Shown here: positions 12,182-24,181 of the stretch, piece by piece
Layout: every line of letters begins with the position of its first letter
How positions within the stretch are numbered: position 1 is the first letter of the stretch
NCBI RefSeq assembly: GCF_030247185.1
Contig: NC_080572.1
Coordinates: 33,216,971-33,280,970, forward strand
Direction of reading: 5' to 3'
From: Malaya genurostris
Lineage: Eukaryota; Arthropoda; Insecta; Diptera; Culicidae
Length of the DNA stretch: 64,000 nt
The notes under the pieces: generated by a model
Database searches by the model: none
What the model saw: only the letters and a program-made list of their open reading frames with translations
What the model was told of the DNA's origin: nothing
Position numbers and translations under genes: made by a program

Positions 12182-13640
12182 GTGACTATGGCGACATGTA
12201 CTCAATATACGAACAACTATGGGACAACACTGGTTCCTCGCCAAGTTAAACACGATACTCTAACACTTGATGTCAAATTCGAGAAAATAACTACCCATGT
12301 ATGCTCCTTCACCGATCACGAAGCAGTTACCCTAAGATTTTGTCCTCCCAATCTTGGTGCTCAATTCGTCCCCATCTTCTCAGCCGAGAGATCCTTCATG
12401 ATTTTCAATTAGGGTGGAAATACTGGATCAGACAAAAACGAAACTATTCCTGATGGATGCTGTGGTGGATGAATTTTGCACAACCCAAAATAATCTCCTT
12501 TTTTCGATGGAAGTCTAAATCGTCTCTCAATGAGTTCCATCGAAAGTTTCAGCGGTTATATGCATAGTTGATAGCTGCGTATGACGATTAACATATTTAC
12601 AAAATCCTATGATGCTTGTAAATATTAATCGGATCAAAGCGGAAATGATATCATTAAAAAGAGAGTTCTTGCAAATGTTCACCCAAATTTGGATAAGGAA
12701 GACGGAAGAAAATCGTTATCGCACTACTACAAGATGAGAATGAGCAGTGTATTCAACAACCTGAGGAAAGCGAAGAGCATATGTTGTTTTATTTAAAAAA
12801 CTGTATGAACATGATGTAGCGAGTGATGATGCGGAATATAGATTTGATAGTGACACCTGCACACGATAAAGCAAACAAAATCCAGCACACCCAGAAAATC
12901 GCCAAGTCATGATGGTATTACGAAAGAACTATGCCTTCGTGAAATTCATACAATTCATAGAGGGCCAAATGTAGTTATCAATGAAGCGCTGAGAGATAAT
13001 TTCCCAGCAGAATTCATGGATATTTGTGTTGTTTAATGAAAAATGATTCGAAAATATTGCTCAATCGGGTAGGCCGATATTTCTACAGAAATTCCGATTA
13101 CAAACTTCTATCAAGAATCCTCAAAGCTCGCTTGAAGACTCAAGACTATTTTAAGTGAACACAGGATCCTCAGTGCATCTCATAAATGTTTAAATCCTGA
13201 GCGAAATATATTTCAATCTTCAAAGATCGTATTGCACAGCTTAAACGCAAAAACAACGAGGTAAGCATATTTCATTCGATCTAGAACATGTTTTCGATCG
13301 GATAAACAGAGAGTTTCTATTTAAAACTGTGAGAGATATTTTTTTTTATTCAATAATATATATTAAGGCACACTGCGTTAAGCTATAAGAGGCCGAGGGC
13401 ATTCATTTTACTACTTAAAATTAGAGTAATTTCTTCTATTTCGTGATGTGATTTCGTGGAGATCAGAGAGAGATATTGGATTAAACACTGACTCTGTAAA
13501 TCTGCTCTCTCGTTTCGCTAGCTTATCCACATCACGTTTTATCGTAAATGGTCATCTCTCTCCCGCGTTCCCGTTTCAAAGAGGCGTGACACAGGGTGAT
13601 TCGCTTTCATTGTTACAATTCACCCGTTGATTAGCAGATT
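12182..13640 (+). pseudogene. L1-like non-LTR retrotransposon relic (endonuclease end and reverse transcriptase)
   Basis: A degraded second ORF in several frames. It starts with the end of an AP-type endonuclease (ITTHVCSFTDHEAVTLRF near 12280-12345, with the conserved S/T-D-H). The reverse transcriptase N-terminal part follows: HDGITKELCLR, VINEALRDNFPAEFMD, YKLLSRILKAR near 13095, ERNIFQ and KDRIAQLKR. After an inserted retroposon comes FIVNGHLSPAFPFQRGVTQG near 13530-13595. The RGV-x-QGDPLSPLLF signature and the YKLLSRILKARL motif are characteristic of the L1 group. The YADD catalytic region is missing, so the copy is truncated. Many in-frame stops. Confidence 0.85.
13341..13467 (-). mobile_element. 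Family A retroposon insertion with 10 bp target duplication
   Basis: A 127 bp insert in the L1-like relic flanked by GAGAGATATT at 13331-13340 and 13468-13477. On the minus strand it ends in AATAAAAAAA, so it is a 5'-truncated retroposon inserted 3' end to the left. Its core (GCAGTGTGCCTTAATATATA) is shared with the other family A copies. Confidence 0.88.
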
Positions 13641-13729
13641 GATAAGATATAATCACAAGATTTTTTTGAGGTGTGTACACCCGCAGATATACACACATAA
13701 AAGATGTGCAGTTAGTTGCGTTAGTTCAA

Positions 13730-13783
13730 ATGGGTCGGTTTTCACTATGATTGCATAATCTTTCTATGTGAGAAAGGAAAAGA
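13730..13783 (-). repeat. Family C terminal fragment
   Basis: GGTTTTCACTATGATTGCAT, then CTTTCTATGTGAGAAAGG, is the terminal part of family C in minus orientation. A short CA-rich stretch precedes it. Confidence 0.7.
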
Positions 13784-16045
13784 ATAGCAATATAAGGAAA
13801 TCATATTTATATACGATCAAACGACTTAAATAAACATGTCAATTCCCGTGTTATGTAAATACGCCAAAGCTAACATTTGCGCACCGCTGTTATTGGCTTA
13901 GTTTTTGCGTATCGATAGCTCGTCGATTATTGCTTTCAGTTTTTGATGAGTGTAAATCAAACGACTAGCACCAACTGTCACGAAAATAGGTTACATAGTC
14001 GAAAAATTGGCATTGGTAAGACATTTTTGTTCTTCCAGGCGTCGGTAAACAATTTCGCAGCTTTCCATGTTTTATTGTTTCCTTGGCATACACGATTTGG
14101 GTAAAACTGAATAGCAATGATTCAATCAAACTTGCTATAATGAGTTTTCGTCCTATGAACGAACTTATTTGGTGATGCATAGCTTAATGCACAGTTAAGA
14201 CCACTCGCATCCATGGATGTTTACTGAATTTTCATGTCAGCACGTGTTCAACGTGAATGCTCTGGTTCGAGTATGTTGCACTAGAATATGAGATTTATGA
14301 GAAGTGCGTTTTGGGATGCAATTTATAGCGTTCGCAGCTACAGGCAGAGCATCATAGGTTGTCTGTTGTGCCATTTCTGGGTGCACCATAAACCTTCAAA
14401 TACGATTACCGTCAGCTGGATGAATACATTTGGGCGAGCTCGGGGCATTAGATAGTTCAAGAAATGATGACCATGAACGATTTCAGGGTGATTCATGATT
14501 TGAATATTTGCATGTTTAAATTTATTATTTCAGTGTCTGTTCTCGGGTGACTCGGTGTTCGAATATTTGCATAATTCAAGTGGCATTTTGAATTGAAATT
14601 TTATGTGGTATATGACAGTAACTCGTAGCTTTGTGATGATAGTTATAAACTTGCAGCTTCCACCTTTTTCTTCTACAATTTACCGGTTTCTTCAACAGCT
14701 CGAAACCTTTCACGGAACGACCGAAATTAGCTCTGCGCCTAATTCGTATTACTGTTTTTGAATTAGTTAATTTAAGAACAAAATTTCCAAAATAACTATG
14801 AAAGAAATTGAGAATTTACTTTGCTGAAAAAAACCCTTATTTTTAGAAAATGTGTTTAATTGGCGAATATCCTGGACACAAACTAGTAATATTTCAATCC
14901 AACACGAAATTCTCATTGACAAATTATTTTATTATTAAAATCAGAAGATTTGTTTCCATTTATCTATCACCATAATTGCTGAAGGACAGCATAAAGAAAA
15001 CCAACATGAAATTGGTTATATTAACAAGTTTACTAGCCAAAAACTCATGTCAAAGCAAAACAATCCTTTAAAAAGCTAAAAAGGACATTCTTGTTGAAAC
15101 TGCTTGCAAATTGTTTTGATGTTACGTTGTTGTTTATATCCATATATAAATTTCTAAACAGATATGTAAAAATGATGTAAACTCTTAGTGTAAAGTGTAT
15201 TTATTCAGAATTTGTGCGCATTTGAAGCGATTGTGCGTAATAATGTTTTTACGCGGAACAGAGAAGTGAGTTTCGAATGTTGCGCTCTAATTGTATGTGT
15301 CAAATGATGTTTTTTGTATCTTCCAACTTTCTGGGATACGCCGGTTTTTGTTTTCCGAGCGCAGAAAGTTTTCAGTGAATGAGTCAATTTCGCGAAGTCG
15401 AATGAAGAAAACAGCGATTCAGAAGAAAAATTTTCCAAAAGAAGCTTATGTTTCGTTTATGTCTTTTTCTCCAATACAACATTGTATTTATACCTGCCAA
15501 TATAGGAAAGACAACCGCGACTGAAATTTTTTTCGGTAGTAGTGTGCCATCTAATGGCTAGTAGTCATAACGGTGTTAACGTTTTTTCGGTGACAGTGCG
15601 CCATATAGCCGCGAATTGCAGAAACCAATTCAACCATTTATGTTGGTTGAAAACAACGTTTTATATCTCTAATTCAACTAAAAAATTAGTTGGATGGAAA
15701 TAAAGTGTGCCTTAGCTAAGAAATGACAGCACGTTTAATTGGCGAATTCAACTAAAAAAATAGTCGTTTTGACAAATATTTTATTAAGGAAATGAGAATT
15801 AAAAAATCTAAATTAGAAAAAGTAAGATTTTTTTAGTTGTCTCAAAAACTAACTAACTAAGATCAGAAAATCAACTAATTTTTTCGCCAAAATGTTTATT
15901 TCGGTCTTTCCGTGTCCAAAAACAAATATAGTGGAGTAGGAGCATACCGTGGTAGGTAATACGACTCATTTTAAGCACCTGGAATAAGTTGTCAACCCCG
16001 ACTAAAAAACATAATATAACCCCATTCCCAACCGAAAAAAAACCT
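13784..16045. other. No gene recognised; imperfect palindromes at 15640-15900
   Basis: No coding region identified. Near 15650-15900 the motif AATTCAACTAAAAAATTAG and variants recur in both orientations (15662, 15747 and, inverted, 15860-15885), which suggests an unresolved small element. The stretch 15525-15620 has a repeated GTGTGCCAT / GTGCGCCAT motif. Confidence 0.4.
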
Positions 16046-16859
16046 GTGGTGTAATGATGCCTTTCTCATATCAATCATACTATAATATATAATACTGTGG
16101 TATTCTTCAAAATAATTTTTTTCGATTCTTAAAAGAATAACCGAAATCGGTTTGTTTGACCGTCTACTAATAAAAACTATCAATTGGAAAAAAATTGAGG
16201 TCGATTTAGAATTTTTTTTAAGGTTTTTCCCAATTTTCAGTGATGGTATACAATATTTAACCCACTTTACCATATATATAATTCAGTAATTACGCATGGG
16301 ACCACAGGACCTTTCATTTGAACCTAAGTTTGTGAAAATCGGTCATGCCATCTATGAGAAAAGTTAGAACACATATTTTCTTTTTTTTGCACATTTTACC
16401 CCATAGCTCCCGAACCGGAAGTCGAATCCAAATAATATTCAGGAATTTTTTATGGGACCTCAAGACCTTTCATTTGAATCTAAGTTTGTGAAAATCGGTT
16501 CAGCCATCTCTGAGAAAAGTTAGTGCACTTATTTTCACAATTTTTTGCACATTTTACCCCATAATTCCGGAACCGGAAGTCGGATCCAAATAATATTCAG
16601 GAATTTTGTATGGGACCACAAGACCTTTCATTTGAATTCAAGTTTGTGAAAATCGGCTCAGCCATCCCCGAGAAAAGTTAGCGTAAAAAATGTTACATAC
16701 ACACATACGCACACACACATACACACACATGCACATACACACACAGACATTTTGCGTACTCGACGAACTGAGTCGAATTGTATATGACACTCGGCCCTGC
16801 AGGCCTCGGTTCAAAAGTCGGTTTTCACAGTGATTGCATAACCTTTCTATATGAGAAAG
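16046..16859 (-). repeat. Family C repeat, copy 2 (essentially complete)
   Basis: Left border TGGTGTAATGATGCCTTTCTCATA and right border CCTTTCTATATGAGAAAG give short inverted ends. Inside are two to three units of about 110-160 bp, each with ACCTTTCATTTGAA, GTGAAAATCGG, GAGAAAAGTTAG, TTTTACCCCATA and CCGGAACCGGAAGTCGGAT, then a CA microsatellite (16693-16745) and the GACACTCGGCCCT block. No coding capacity. Confidence 0.88.
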
Positions 16860-17339
16860 ACTAAAACGATTCAATGAGCAATTTAAGGTGGATAAGAAAT
16901 AGTACCTATAGTAATTATTAACCATTCTTAAGTAGTCTTGAGTCTCCATAATTAAAATGAGTGGGCTTTGTCGTCTATGGTCATTATTGGCGGATTAAGC
17001 TGTTTATTATAGATTACACCTAAAGGCTCTTTTCGTTAGTATAATATGGTCTCTTCCCACGAATTTTCCATTACAAAGAAAAAATTATTAAATTTGAACG
17101 ACATGTACCAAATAGAATAAAAAGTCCTGGGCATCTTACAGAAAAGACGTGAATAGTTTCGAACCGTGTATATATTTTTTTTGGAACAAGCCTCTAGATG
17201 GCCCAATATCATGGCAATCTATCCACTAGTCTTTCCCCGGTGAACGACCAAAAGGTTAAAGCCGGGGTGAAATAAATGATATTAATAATAATAATAATAT
17301 CCACTAGTGTTTGAATAACAGCTGATCGTGTCAGACGAG

Positions 17340-17830
17340 TTCTAGTTTTCATCAAGCTTTGGAAAAAGACGCACCAGAGCATTTATGCATAGAAGCAACG
17401 GTGAAATTGAATGATTTGTGGTATGGATTGGTCCACCATCCCCCGTATTCTCCAGAGCTGGCCCCCAGTAACTATTATCTTTTCTTTACGTTTCGTCTTA
17501 GACTCGTCAGTGCAGAGCAGTTCAAATTGAACTGCTTAATGCAAACTTAAACAGTTCAACTTGAACCGCTAAGCAGACGTAAAGTTAATGATATTTGCGA
17601 AACACTAATAATTAATTGGCACCGGAGTGCCATGTCTTTGCTGACGTGCCGAACGAAAACGAGTCTAAGACGAAACGTAAAGAAAAGTAAAAACGGTTAT
17701 GTGCCCTAAGCACAAACTTAGGTTTACCCATAAAAGAACTATTATCTGTTACCAAACCTGAAAAGGTTTCTCCTAAGAAAGAAATTTCGTCGAATGCTGA
17801 AGTCATTGCACAACTTGACAAATCTTTTTA
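17340..17830 (+). pseudogene. Mariner transposase fragment, interrupted
   Basis: Plus-strand reading gives VKLNDLWYGLVHHPPYSPEL then APSNYYLF, the last catalytic segment of a mariner transposase with the final Asp replaced by Asn. It is broken at 17480 by an insertion and resumes at 17737 with YYLLPNLKRFLLRKKF and, in another frame, SSNAEVIAQLDKSFY. The fragment stops where family C copy 3 begins. It is a different copy from the one at 2139-3181. Confidence 0.82.
17481..17736. mobile_element. 256 bp insertion with perfect 29 bp inverted repeats
   Basis: Inserted in the mariner fragment: AACTATTATCT occurs on both sides (17470-17480, 17737-17747) and the transposase reading continues across it. 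Perfect 29 bp arms lie at 17479-17507 and 17659-17687 (starting CTTTTCTTTACGTTTCGTCT). Between them are smaller palindromes such as GCAGTTCAAATTGAACTGC. The right arm is followed by 49 bp that are not part of the inverted repeat, ending AAAAG. That asymmetry and an 11 bp duplication do not fit a simple MITE, so the class is uncertain. Confidence 0.75.
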
Positions 17831-18136
17831 CCTTTCTCATATAGAAAGGTTATGCAATCACCGACTTATTAACCGAGGCCCGGAAGGCCGAATGTTACAT
17901 ACCATTCGACTCAGCTCGACGAACTGAGCAAATGTGTGTGTGTATATGTGTATGTAACTAAAATGTGCACTTGATTTTTTCGGAGATGGCTGGACCGATT
18001 TTCACAAACATAGATTCAAACGGAAGGTCTCTTGGTTTCTATTTAATTTTACCCGAATCGGACATCCGGTTCGGGAGTAACGGGGTAAAATGTGCTAAAA
18101 ATGAAGAAAAAGTGCACTCGATTTTCTTCGACTAAA

Positions 18137-19863
18137 TTTTTTTTCCATAAATACCTTTATTTCAAAGTCAATATACATAAGTTTTTCTTCGCCGTGGCAT
18201 TTCGAATATCAGTTTAGTATGTTGGTATTCATTAGTTAATCTAAACACTGTTTGTATAAAGCGATTTGCTATTATAAATAACATTAAATAAAATACATTT
18301 ATTTTGTACATGATCTTATAACTATTTAGGTTTGTTTATATCAGTTCATCACTTTTATTCATTTAATATAACATAGCTGGCTATTGGTTGAACTCATGGA
18401 AGAGAAAGGGGTCTAACATAAAATAAAATTTAAATTGGAACTCCAATGGACTTAATGAAATGATAAAGAATTTTCATGTAAGAAAGGTCCCGACAAGCAA
18501 GAATGTCGAACTGGGACATTGGATAATCTACCTTGAGTAAGCAAGGAATTTATTAGTTGAGATCTGACATCACGATACTCCACGCATGTCTAAACGACAT
18601 GATCAATATCGCGATAACCTTCGCCACAAGCACAATGATTAGTCTCGGAAAGTCCAATTCGAAGGAGATGTACATCTAACGTGTAGTGATTGGACATGAG
18701 TCTGGACATCACACGAATGAAATCCCTAATCACTTCCAGTCCCCTGAACCATGCCTCTGTCGATATTTTAGGAATAATTGAGTGCAACCACCGACCCAGA
18801 TTATCTTTATCCCAAGAAGCTTGCTAGCTGGCAAGTGTTATTTGGCGAGACGCGCTATAGAATTCGTTGAAAACTATCGGTCTCTCATAAATTTCACCCT
18901 CAATAGCACCACGTTTGGCTAAAATATCTAAATGGAGCAATGAGCCGGGACCCAAACTATTGTGATTTGATAATTATTATTCAAAATGTCGTTCAGGTAT
19001 TGTTTTATTTTGCCCAATTAAAACGATTCATTTTTACCAGAAGCGTTTGAGCGAATGGCTTCAATTGCACTCAGGCTATCTGTGAAGAGCAAATAATGGT
19101 TTGGAGGTAATGTGCCGATTACACTCAAACTATAATGAACTGCTGCTAACTCTGCTATATAAACAGATGCAGGTTCTTGAAGCCTAAATGAAGCCGAAAC
19201 ATTATTGTTGAATATACCAAACCCAGTAGCCTCTTCAATTCGTGATCCGTCCGTGCAAAATATTTTCTCAGAGTCAATATGCCTGAACCTACTTGTAAAT
19301 ATTTTTGGGATTTCCATCGAGCGTAGGTGTTCCGGGATTCTACGCACTTCGCGCTGCATGGATGTGTCGAAAAATAAAGTTGAGTCAGAGACATTTAGGA
19401 GGCTGTCACGGATAGGAATATATCTTGAAGGGTCGATTTCCTGTGAAAAATGGTTATAATATACTGTCATAAATCTTGTTTGAGATTGAAGCTCGACTAG
19501 TTTTTCAAAGTTACCACTAACCAGGGGATTCAGTACCTCACATCTTATTAGCAGTCGCGATTAAAACTCCCAAAAACGATCTTTCAATGGAAGAACTCCA
19601 GCCAGAACTTCAAGACTCATTGTATGAGTTGAGTGCATGCAGCCTAAAGCAATTCGCAAACAACGATACTGAATTCGCTCAAGTTTGATAATATGAGAGT
19701 TTGCAGCGGAACGAAAGCAAACGCATCCATATTCCATCACTGAAAGTATGGTTGTCTGATACAGTTTTATTAGATCTTCCGGATGAGCACCCCACCAAGA
19801 TCCTGTTATTATTCGAAGAAAATTTACTCTTTGTGACTAAGATGTAAATTGAAGGCCTTGTAG
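18137..19863 (-). pseudogene. I-clade non-LTR retrotransposon, 5'-truncated
   Basis: Minus-strand reading gives the end of a reverse transcriptase (RIITGSWWGAHPEDLIKLYQ, SVMEYGCVCFRSAA, LERIQYRCLRIALG, near 19830-19630). An RNase H domain follows at 19470-19018, with CTDGSRIEEATGFGIF, VYIAELAAVHYSL and LLFTDSLSAIEAI carrying the D, E and D residues. A C-terminal Cys-His region comes next (CACGEGYRDIDHVVW near 18640-18590). The non-coding tail has AATAAA near 18160 and ends in eight A residues at about 18137-18144 (minus). An RNase H domain after the reverse transcriptase is typical of the I group. Several frameshifts and stops. It sits inside family C. Confidence 0.87.
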
Positions 19864-20639
19864 TCTCATAAGCTGCTATTGAATTTCATCTGGATCCAAC
19901 TTCCGGTTCGGCAGTTATGGGGTAAAATGTGCAAAATGAACAAAAAACGTACAATCGATTTTCTCAACATTCCTGATTTTCATTCGGATGCAACTTCCGG
20001 TTCCGGAGTTATAGGGTAAAGTGTGTTCAGTATTGTACACCGTCACTTAAACCGGCGAAACAAACACCGCAAAAATTTTCTAAATAGGACCTAAAACTCT
20101 AAAAATCAATAGCCATTATCAGTAGGCAACTAAACAAACAACTCCCGGTCTGCAGTTCCGGAAGCACCGGAAATAGTGGTCATATGTTCCATAATGGATT
20201 TCACTCATTTTTCTCAGCATTGGTTTGACCGATATTAACAAACTTAGATTCAAATAAAAGGTCTCACTGTGCCATATCGAATTCCTGAATTTCATCCGGA
20301 TCCGACCTCCAGTTCCGGAGTTATAGGGTAAAGTGTGATAAATATTGTACACCGTCACTTAAACCGGAGAAACAAAAACCGCAATTTTTTATCTAAATAG
20401 AGCTTAAAACTCTAAATACTCTAAATACAAATTATCAGTAGGCAGCTAAACGAACCGATTCTGGCTATCCTGGTTTCCGGTTTTCGATTAACGACGGGAG
20501 AAAATAGTCATATGCTTTAAAGTGGATCTCACTCACTTTTCCCAGAGTTTGCAGAAACGATATTTCCAATCTTAGGGTCAAATGAATGGTTAGGTCTTAT
20601 GGTTCTACCAAAAATTACTGCATGTTTTGAAATCGTTCG

Positions 20640-21330
20640 TATCAGAGATGGCATTTCACTAGAGTGATACACCAGGGCGTAGATTTCAAATAAACACTGC
20701 GGATACATTTGGTCTGCTCCACACAAAAAAGAAAACGCACTTCTTCTCAGTGTCCATTAGACAGACTTGTGTTGAAAGAAGCTGGTGCGAGAGAATCACA
20801 TTCTCTTCGCACGAATCGCTCTCACGCCTGAATACACCCAAGTGATCACTGGCGCGTGATGGTGAGCGAATACTTCAGTGAACTTCAATTAATAGAGAGT
20901 AGATCTGGCCTTGCCATGAAAAAAATTGCAAGGAAAAACGAAAATTCAACGATAAATTGTTTTATTTTGCTGATTTTGCGTGCCCTACGTCACTTATTCG
21001 CAAAGCATACACCAGAGTGCTCACCGGCGTGCACACCGCTGTGAAAGTATCTGCATCCACCTCTGAAAATTTATTAGCTAATGCTCTAGCACTTTGGTGC
21101 GATTCAGTGGAGGAGGTAAAAGGAAATAAACAAACGCACTCATGATGCGTGCACACTTTATACAACAGTAGTGTATATATGTGAAAGAGAAGAGCTCTCG
21201 TTGAAGTTGTCAGTGCGAGGGGAGAAATTTTGCTTGCTCTTCGTCACACAGAGGAGATGGACATCTCTGGTATAAAAACTTCAAAGTTTGAATAAAAACT
21301 AGTAGAGTGTGTACGTCACATTAGTTGGTG
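20640..21330. other. Unclassified insertion in family C
   Basis: Interrupts family C copy 3. The outer sequences CAGAGATGGCAT (20645) and, inverted, CCAGAGATGTCCAT (about 21258-21271) could be short terminal repeats, but I could not match target duplications. It contains a local palindrome GAGAGAATCACATTCTCTTC near 20790-20810. No coding region. Confidence 0.4.
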
Positions 21331-21930
21331 GTCGTACGAACCGACTTCGTTTATACCGGATCTCGGGTTCCGGTGCTGGAAGTACATATAATAGTGAACC
21401 CACTTCGTTTTCTAATGGATCGCCTAACCGATCTGAAAACTATTTCATTCACTTTGTTATATTAGTTAATGCACAAACAATCCCTTGGTTTCTTTCAAAA
21501 ATCGAATAGAAACATTTTGAATAGAATACCACAGTATTATATATGAGAAAGGCATTATTACACCACTAGGTGGATAAAAACAGGTTTTTTTCAAAAGGCA
21601 TCAGAATGTTGGAGGACCGCTGGGTCAAGAAGATCACTTTATATTTAGATTTAGTGTGCCACTAAAGATTATACAGAAGAATGAAAGAGTTTTCACGGTA
21701 AAATATCGACTTTTTCTTTGTATCCGCTTCGGTCATGGCCCTGCTTTCCTATATAGTCTACCATGTCTGATACGGTACAAACGATTGTTACTTTAATGTT
21801 TTTAGATATCGAAAAGTTTGGTCTACTAATGTCGATGTTACGCATGAGAAATAGCAACTAATATTAAAAAACGAATACTTATTATAGTTGATCAGCTTCT
21901 GTGGACTCTCGTTTTCATCGAATTATTGAT

Positions 21931-22020
21931 ATGAAAAACACAAATGAAAATAAATTGATTATGAAAAACACAAATGAAAATGAATTGATTATGAAAAACA
22001 CAAATGAAAATGAAATGAAA
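21931..22020 (+). repeat. 30 bp tandem repeat, three units
   Basis: Three head-to-tail copies of a unit starting ATGAAAAACACAAATGAAAA at 21931, 21961 and 21991, the third diverging in its last bases. A reading frame crosses it, but it has no other support. Confidence 0.93.
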
Positions 22021-22692
22021 TGTACATTTTACATACAACTTGCACAGTATAAATTTCGAAGAAAGAACGTGACGGACACTAAGCACACTAAAGACGAAAC
22101 TATTCTATTACTACAATTACTACTCATTGGGTTTATCATGTACTCAAATCATATTCTAACCTCCATCCGACAATCGGGAGTACGCGCTCTAAGGATCCTC
22201 ATCCGAAGCCCAACGTAATTGAATTTCATTAATTATTATTGTTATTATATTGTTTATGTTACCCAAAGGAAAACTTTGAGTCGTTCATCGGGGAGATTAT
22301 GAGTAATTATATACTTCTACTATCTCAGTGGAATTGTTTCGCGAAAGTTTGTCGAATGCATAACCAGAATTGCGTGAATTTCAATGAAAACATAAGAAAT
22401 TTATAGCATTTAGTTTAACCTAGGTTTATTGCAATCGTTTGAGTCATCTTAGAGCAATAAGAAAACTATTAACAATAACTTCGGAATACATTACCTTCGA
22501 TGAACACTGTACCTATAAATTTTGTGTTTTCTTTTCAATATTGCATAACCCGGCTGGACGGTTTAATGCGTAGTTCACTGGTCTCACATGTCGGATGGCT
22601 ATTGTACCAATAGTCTCGTTAGTAGAGTTACCATACTAGTTTTCCGATTACTGAACTTTCAATCAACGAATTGTTAAAATCGGATACAACAT
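22021..22692. other. No gene recognised
   Basis: AT-rich sequence without family resemblance. Confidence 0.4.
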
Positions 22693-23091
22693 CAGTTTTT
22701 GCAATGACTGAGTGGAAACATATGTTGGAGAAGCCAAATGAATGAAAAACTTACAGAAAAGATGATTTTTTCAACATCCAAACATTTTCTCTGTTCATCA
22801 AACACTAGAGACGACTCTTACCGCTCAAGCACTGACTAGGAGAGTCGTGAGACGGGCGGTATGTAGACCATGTTCGATGTAGGTTCTATCATGCCTAGTC
22901 GTGTTTTAGAGCTGTGTCTATCACAAGGCTTAGGGTGGCGAAATGGTAGCGCATGTGCACGGAATGCTTGAGAACGCAGGTTCGAGCGCTATCTCTGAGC
23001 ATATCTTTTTACAAAAAATCATCTTTTCTGTAAGTTTTTCATTCATTTGGCTTCTCCAATATATGTTTCCACTCAGTCATTTCAAAAACTG
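22693..23091. repeat. Foldback element with 79 bp inverted arms
   Basis: Arms at 22693-22771 and 23013-23091 match over 79 bp with about two differences (starting CAGTTTTTGCAATGACTGAG on the left). The 241 bp core holds a small GACGACTCT / AGAGTCGT stem and a tRNA-like sequence (22928-23000). No target duplication was identified. Confidence 0.88.
22928..23000 (+). pseudogene. tRNA-like sequence (degenerate)
   Basis: 73 nt with a possible 7 bp acceptor stem (GCTTAGG with TCTGAGC, allowing G-U), an A-box TGGCGAAATGG and a B-box GGTTCGAGC at the normal distance of 43 nt. The D-arm region GTGGCGAAATGGTAGCGC closely resembles that of insect tRNA-Trp. The anticodon and T stems do not pair well and there is no clear anticodon, so it is not a functional tRNA. 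It could still act as an internal RNA polymerase III promoter. Its place between inverted arms is unusual. Confidence 0.55.
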
Positions 23092-23540
23092 AACTTATTT
23101 ATGGCGACTTTTGCGTCAAACCAACTAAAAATTAATATATCGGGATACAATTTGTTAGCTTTGGATCTGAAAAGGAATACCACAGAAAAAACAGTCTGAA
23201 AATTATACAATACTGCTGTTTTAATGGCTGGAATTCTCTTTTCGTAGCAGGACCGAATGTATTGTAGTTTCATCGAATTTCCATTTGGTCCGTGGTCTTC
23301 CAGTATGTTTTTAAATACTTACTCCACTCGAGCCCCGTCGGGTTTGTTGAGCTGATCATAAATTTATATTTTCACGGGTACAAATTGTTCAGCTGACAAG
23401 AGCGTTTATTTAATTAAATGTCTAACTTAATTACGGGGTGGTGGTGAGCACAATTTTTTCACGTCCCGAATCCCCCGCAATGCTAAAATTGAAAATGTTT
23501 CGACAAAGTAATGTATGCTGAGCTTAGAATAAAACAGAAA
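23092..23540. other. No gene recognised
   Basis: No coding region or repeat family identified. Confidence 0.4.
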
Positions 23541-23544
23541 AATC

Positions 23545-23640
23545 GATTTTTTTATTCAACGATATATTTATTACGGCACGCTGTCTTAGCTCGAAGATGC
23601 TGAGGGTAAGAAAAATCGGTTATGATTCGTATTAAACTAA
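23545..23640 (-). repeat. Family A retroposon 3' end
   Basis: On the minus strand it reads AGCATCTTCGAGCTAAGACA, GCGTGCCGTAATAAATATAT and a tail TTGAATAAAAAAAT. This is a more diverged copy of the family A block. Confidence 0.65.
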
Positions 23641-23981
23641 CTGCATTAAGGTTTTCTAAAGTTATGTTGCTAACTAAGAAGAGGAGAAATAAGAAGTTTA
23701 TTATGATAAGAAATACGCATTATCTGAAATTGTTTTTCGTACTGGATCGCATTGGCAACATTTTCCTTGTGAGAGAGGTGCTTTCATTGCTTTTTAGATG
23801 GAGGCAATGTCCACTATTCACGCCTTCAGCCATCGATTCGTCATCGCAGTTATTGTTGTAATCAGACATTGGCTTCGTTGTTACCAAGGGCAGGTGTGAC
23901 TTGTTAAGCATCCTACTTGATGTTTTCATGCTCCACGTAGTGTATATTGTTGTTGTCTATAGAAAATTCAGTTACTTTGAA

Positions 23982-24181
23982 AAAAGGAAAGTATTGGCAT
24001 TACATTCCTTTTGTGGAATTGGGCCTTTCTATTTCAACAGACTTCGCAGCAGATTCATAGCGTACAGACTCATTGCATGGGTAGTAGTACGATCCTACTG
24101 AAACTAAGAATCCTTCCGGGTCGAGGCTCGAACATACAACAACTGGCTTGTAAGCCCTATGCATTGAACCCCCAACCCGGG
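23982..24181 (-). mobile_element. Complete tRNA-derived SINE with 15 bp target duplication
   Basis: A 200 bp element flanked by TTCAGTTACTTTGAA at 23967-23981 and 24182-24196. On the minus strand: a tRNA-like head with a GTATGTTCGAGCC B-box, then GGAAGGATTCTTAG, GTAGGATCGTA, CTGCTGCGAAGTCTGTTGAA and CAATTCCACAAAAGGAATG, ending in a T-rich tail (CTTTCCTTTT) rather than poly-A. The perfect long duplication shows retroposition. It serves as the reference for the split SINE at 1465-4575. Confidence 0.88.

Larger units (their letters stand above)
17831..21573 (+). repeat. Family C repeat, copy 3, split by two insertions
   Basis: Head CCTTTCTCATATAGAAAGG at 17831, then the GAGGCCCGGAAGGCC block, TG repeats and AGATGGCTGGACCG up to about 18136. 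It resumes at 19864 (CTATTGAATTTCATCTGGAT) and runs through two GACTTCCGG-type units to about 20635, and ends at 21500-21573 with ACCACAGTATTATATATGAG, AAGGC and CACCACTAGGTGG. The gaps are an I-clade LINE (18137-19863) and an unclassified insertion (about 20640-21330). Together with copy 2 this defines both ends of the family. Confidence 0.85.

Noticed and set aside
13841..14560. Possible host exon in a less AT-rich stretch
   Set aside because: Stops in all frames within short distances and no splice-bounded open segment.
21901..22218. 105-codon frame with KNTNEN repeats
   Set aside because: It is generated by the 30 bp tandem repeat; nothing else supports a protein.
22928..23000. Functional tRNA-Trp gene
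   Set aside because: The anticodon and T stems do not pair and the anticodon is not recognisable; only the promoter boxes and the acceptor stem are kept.
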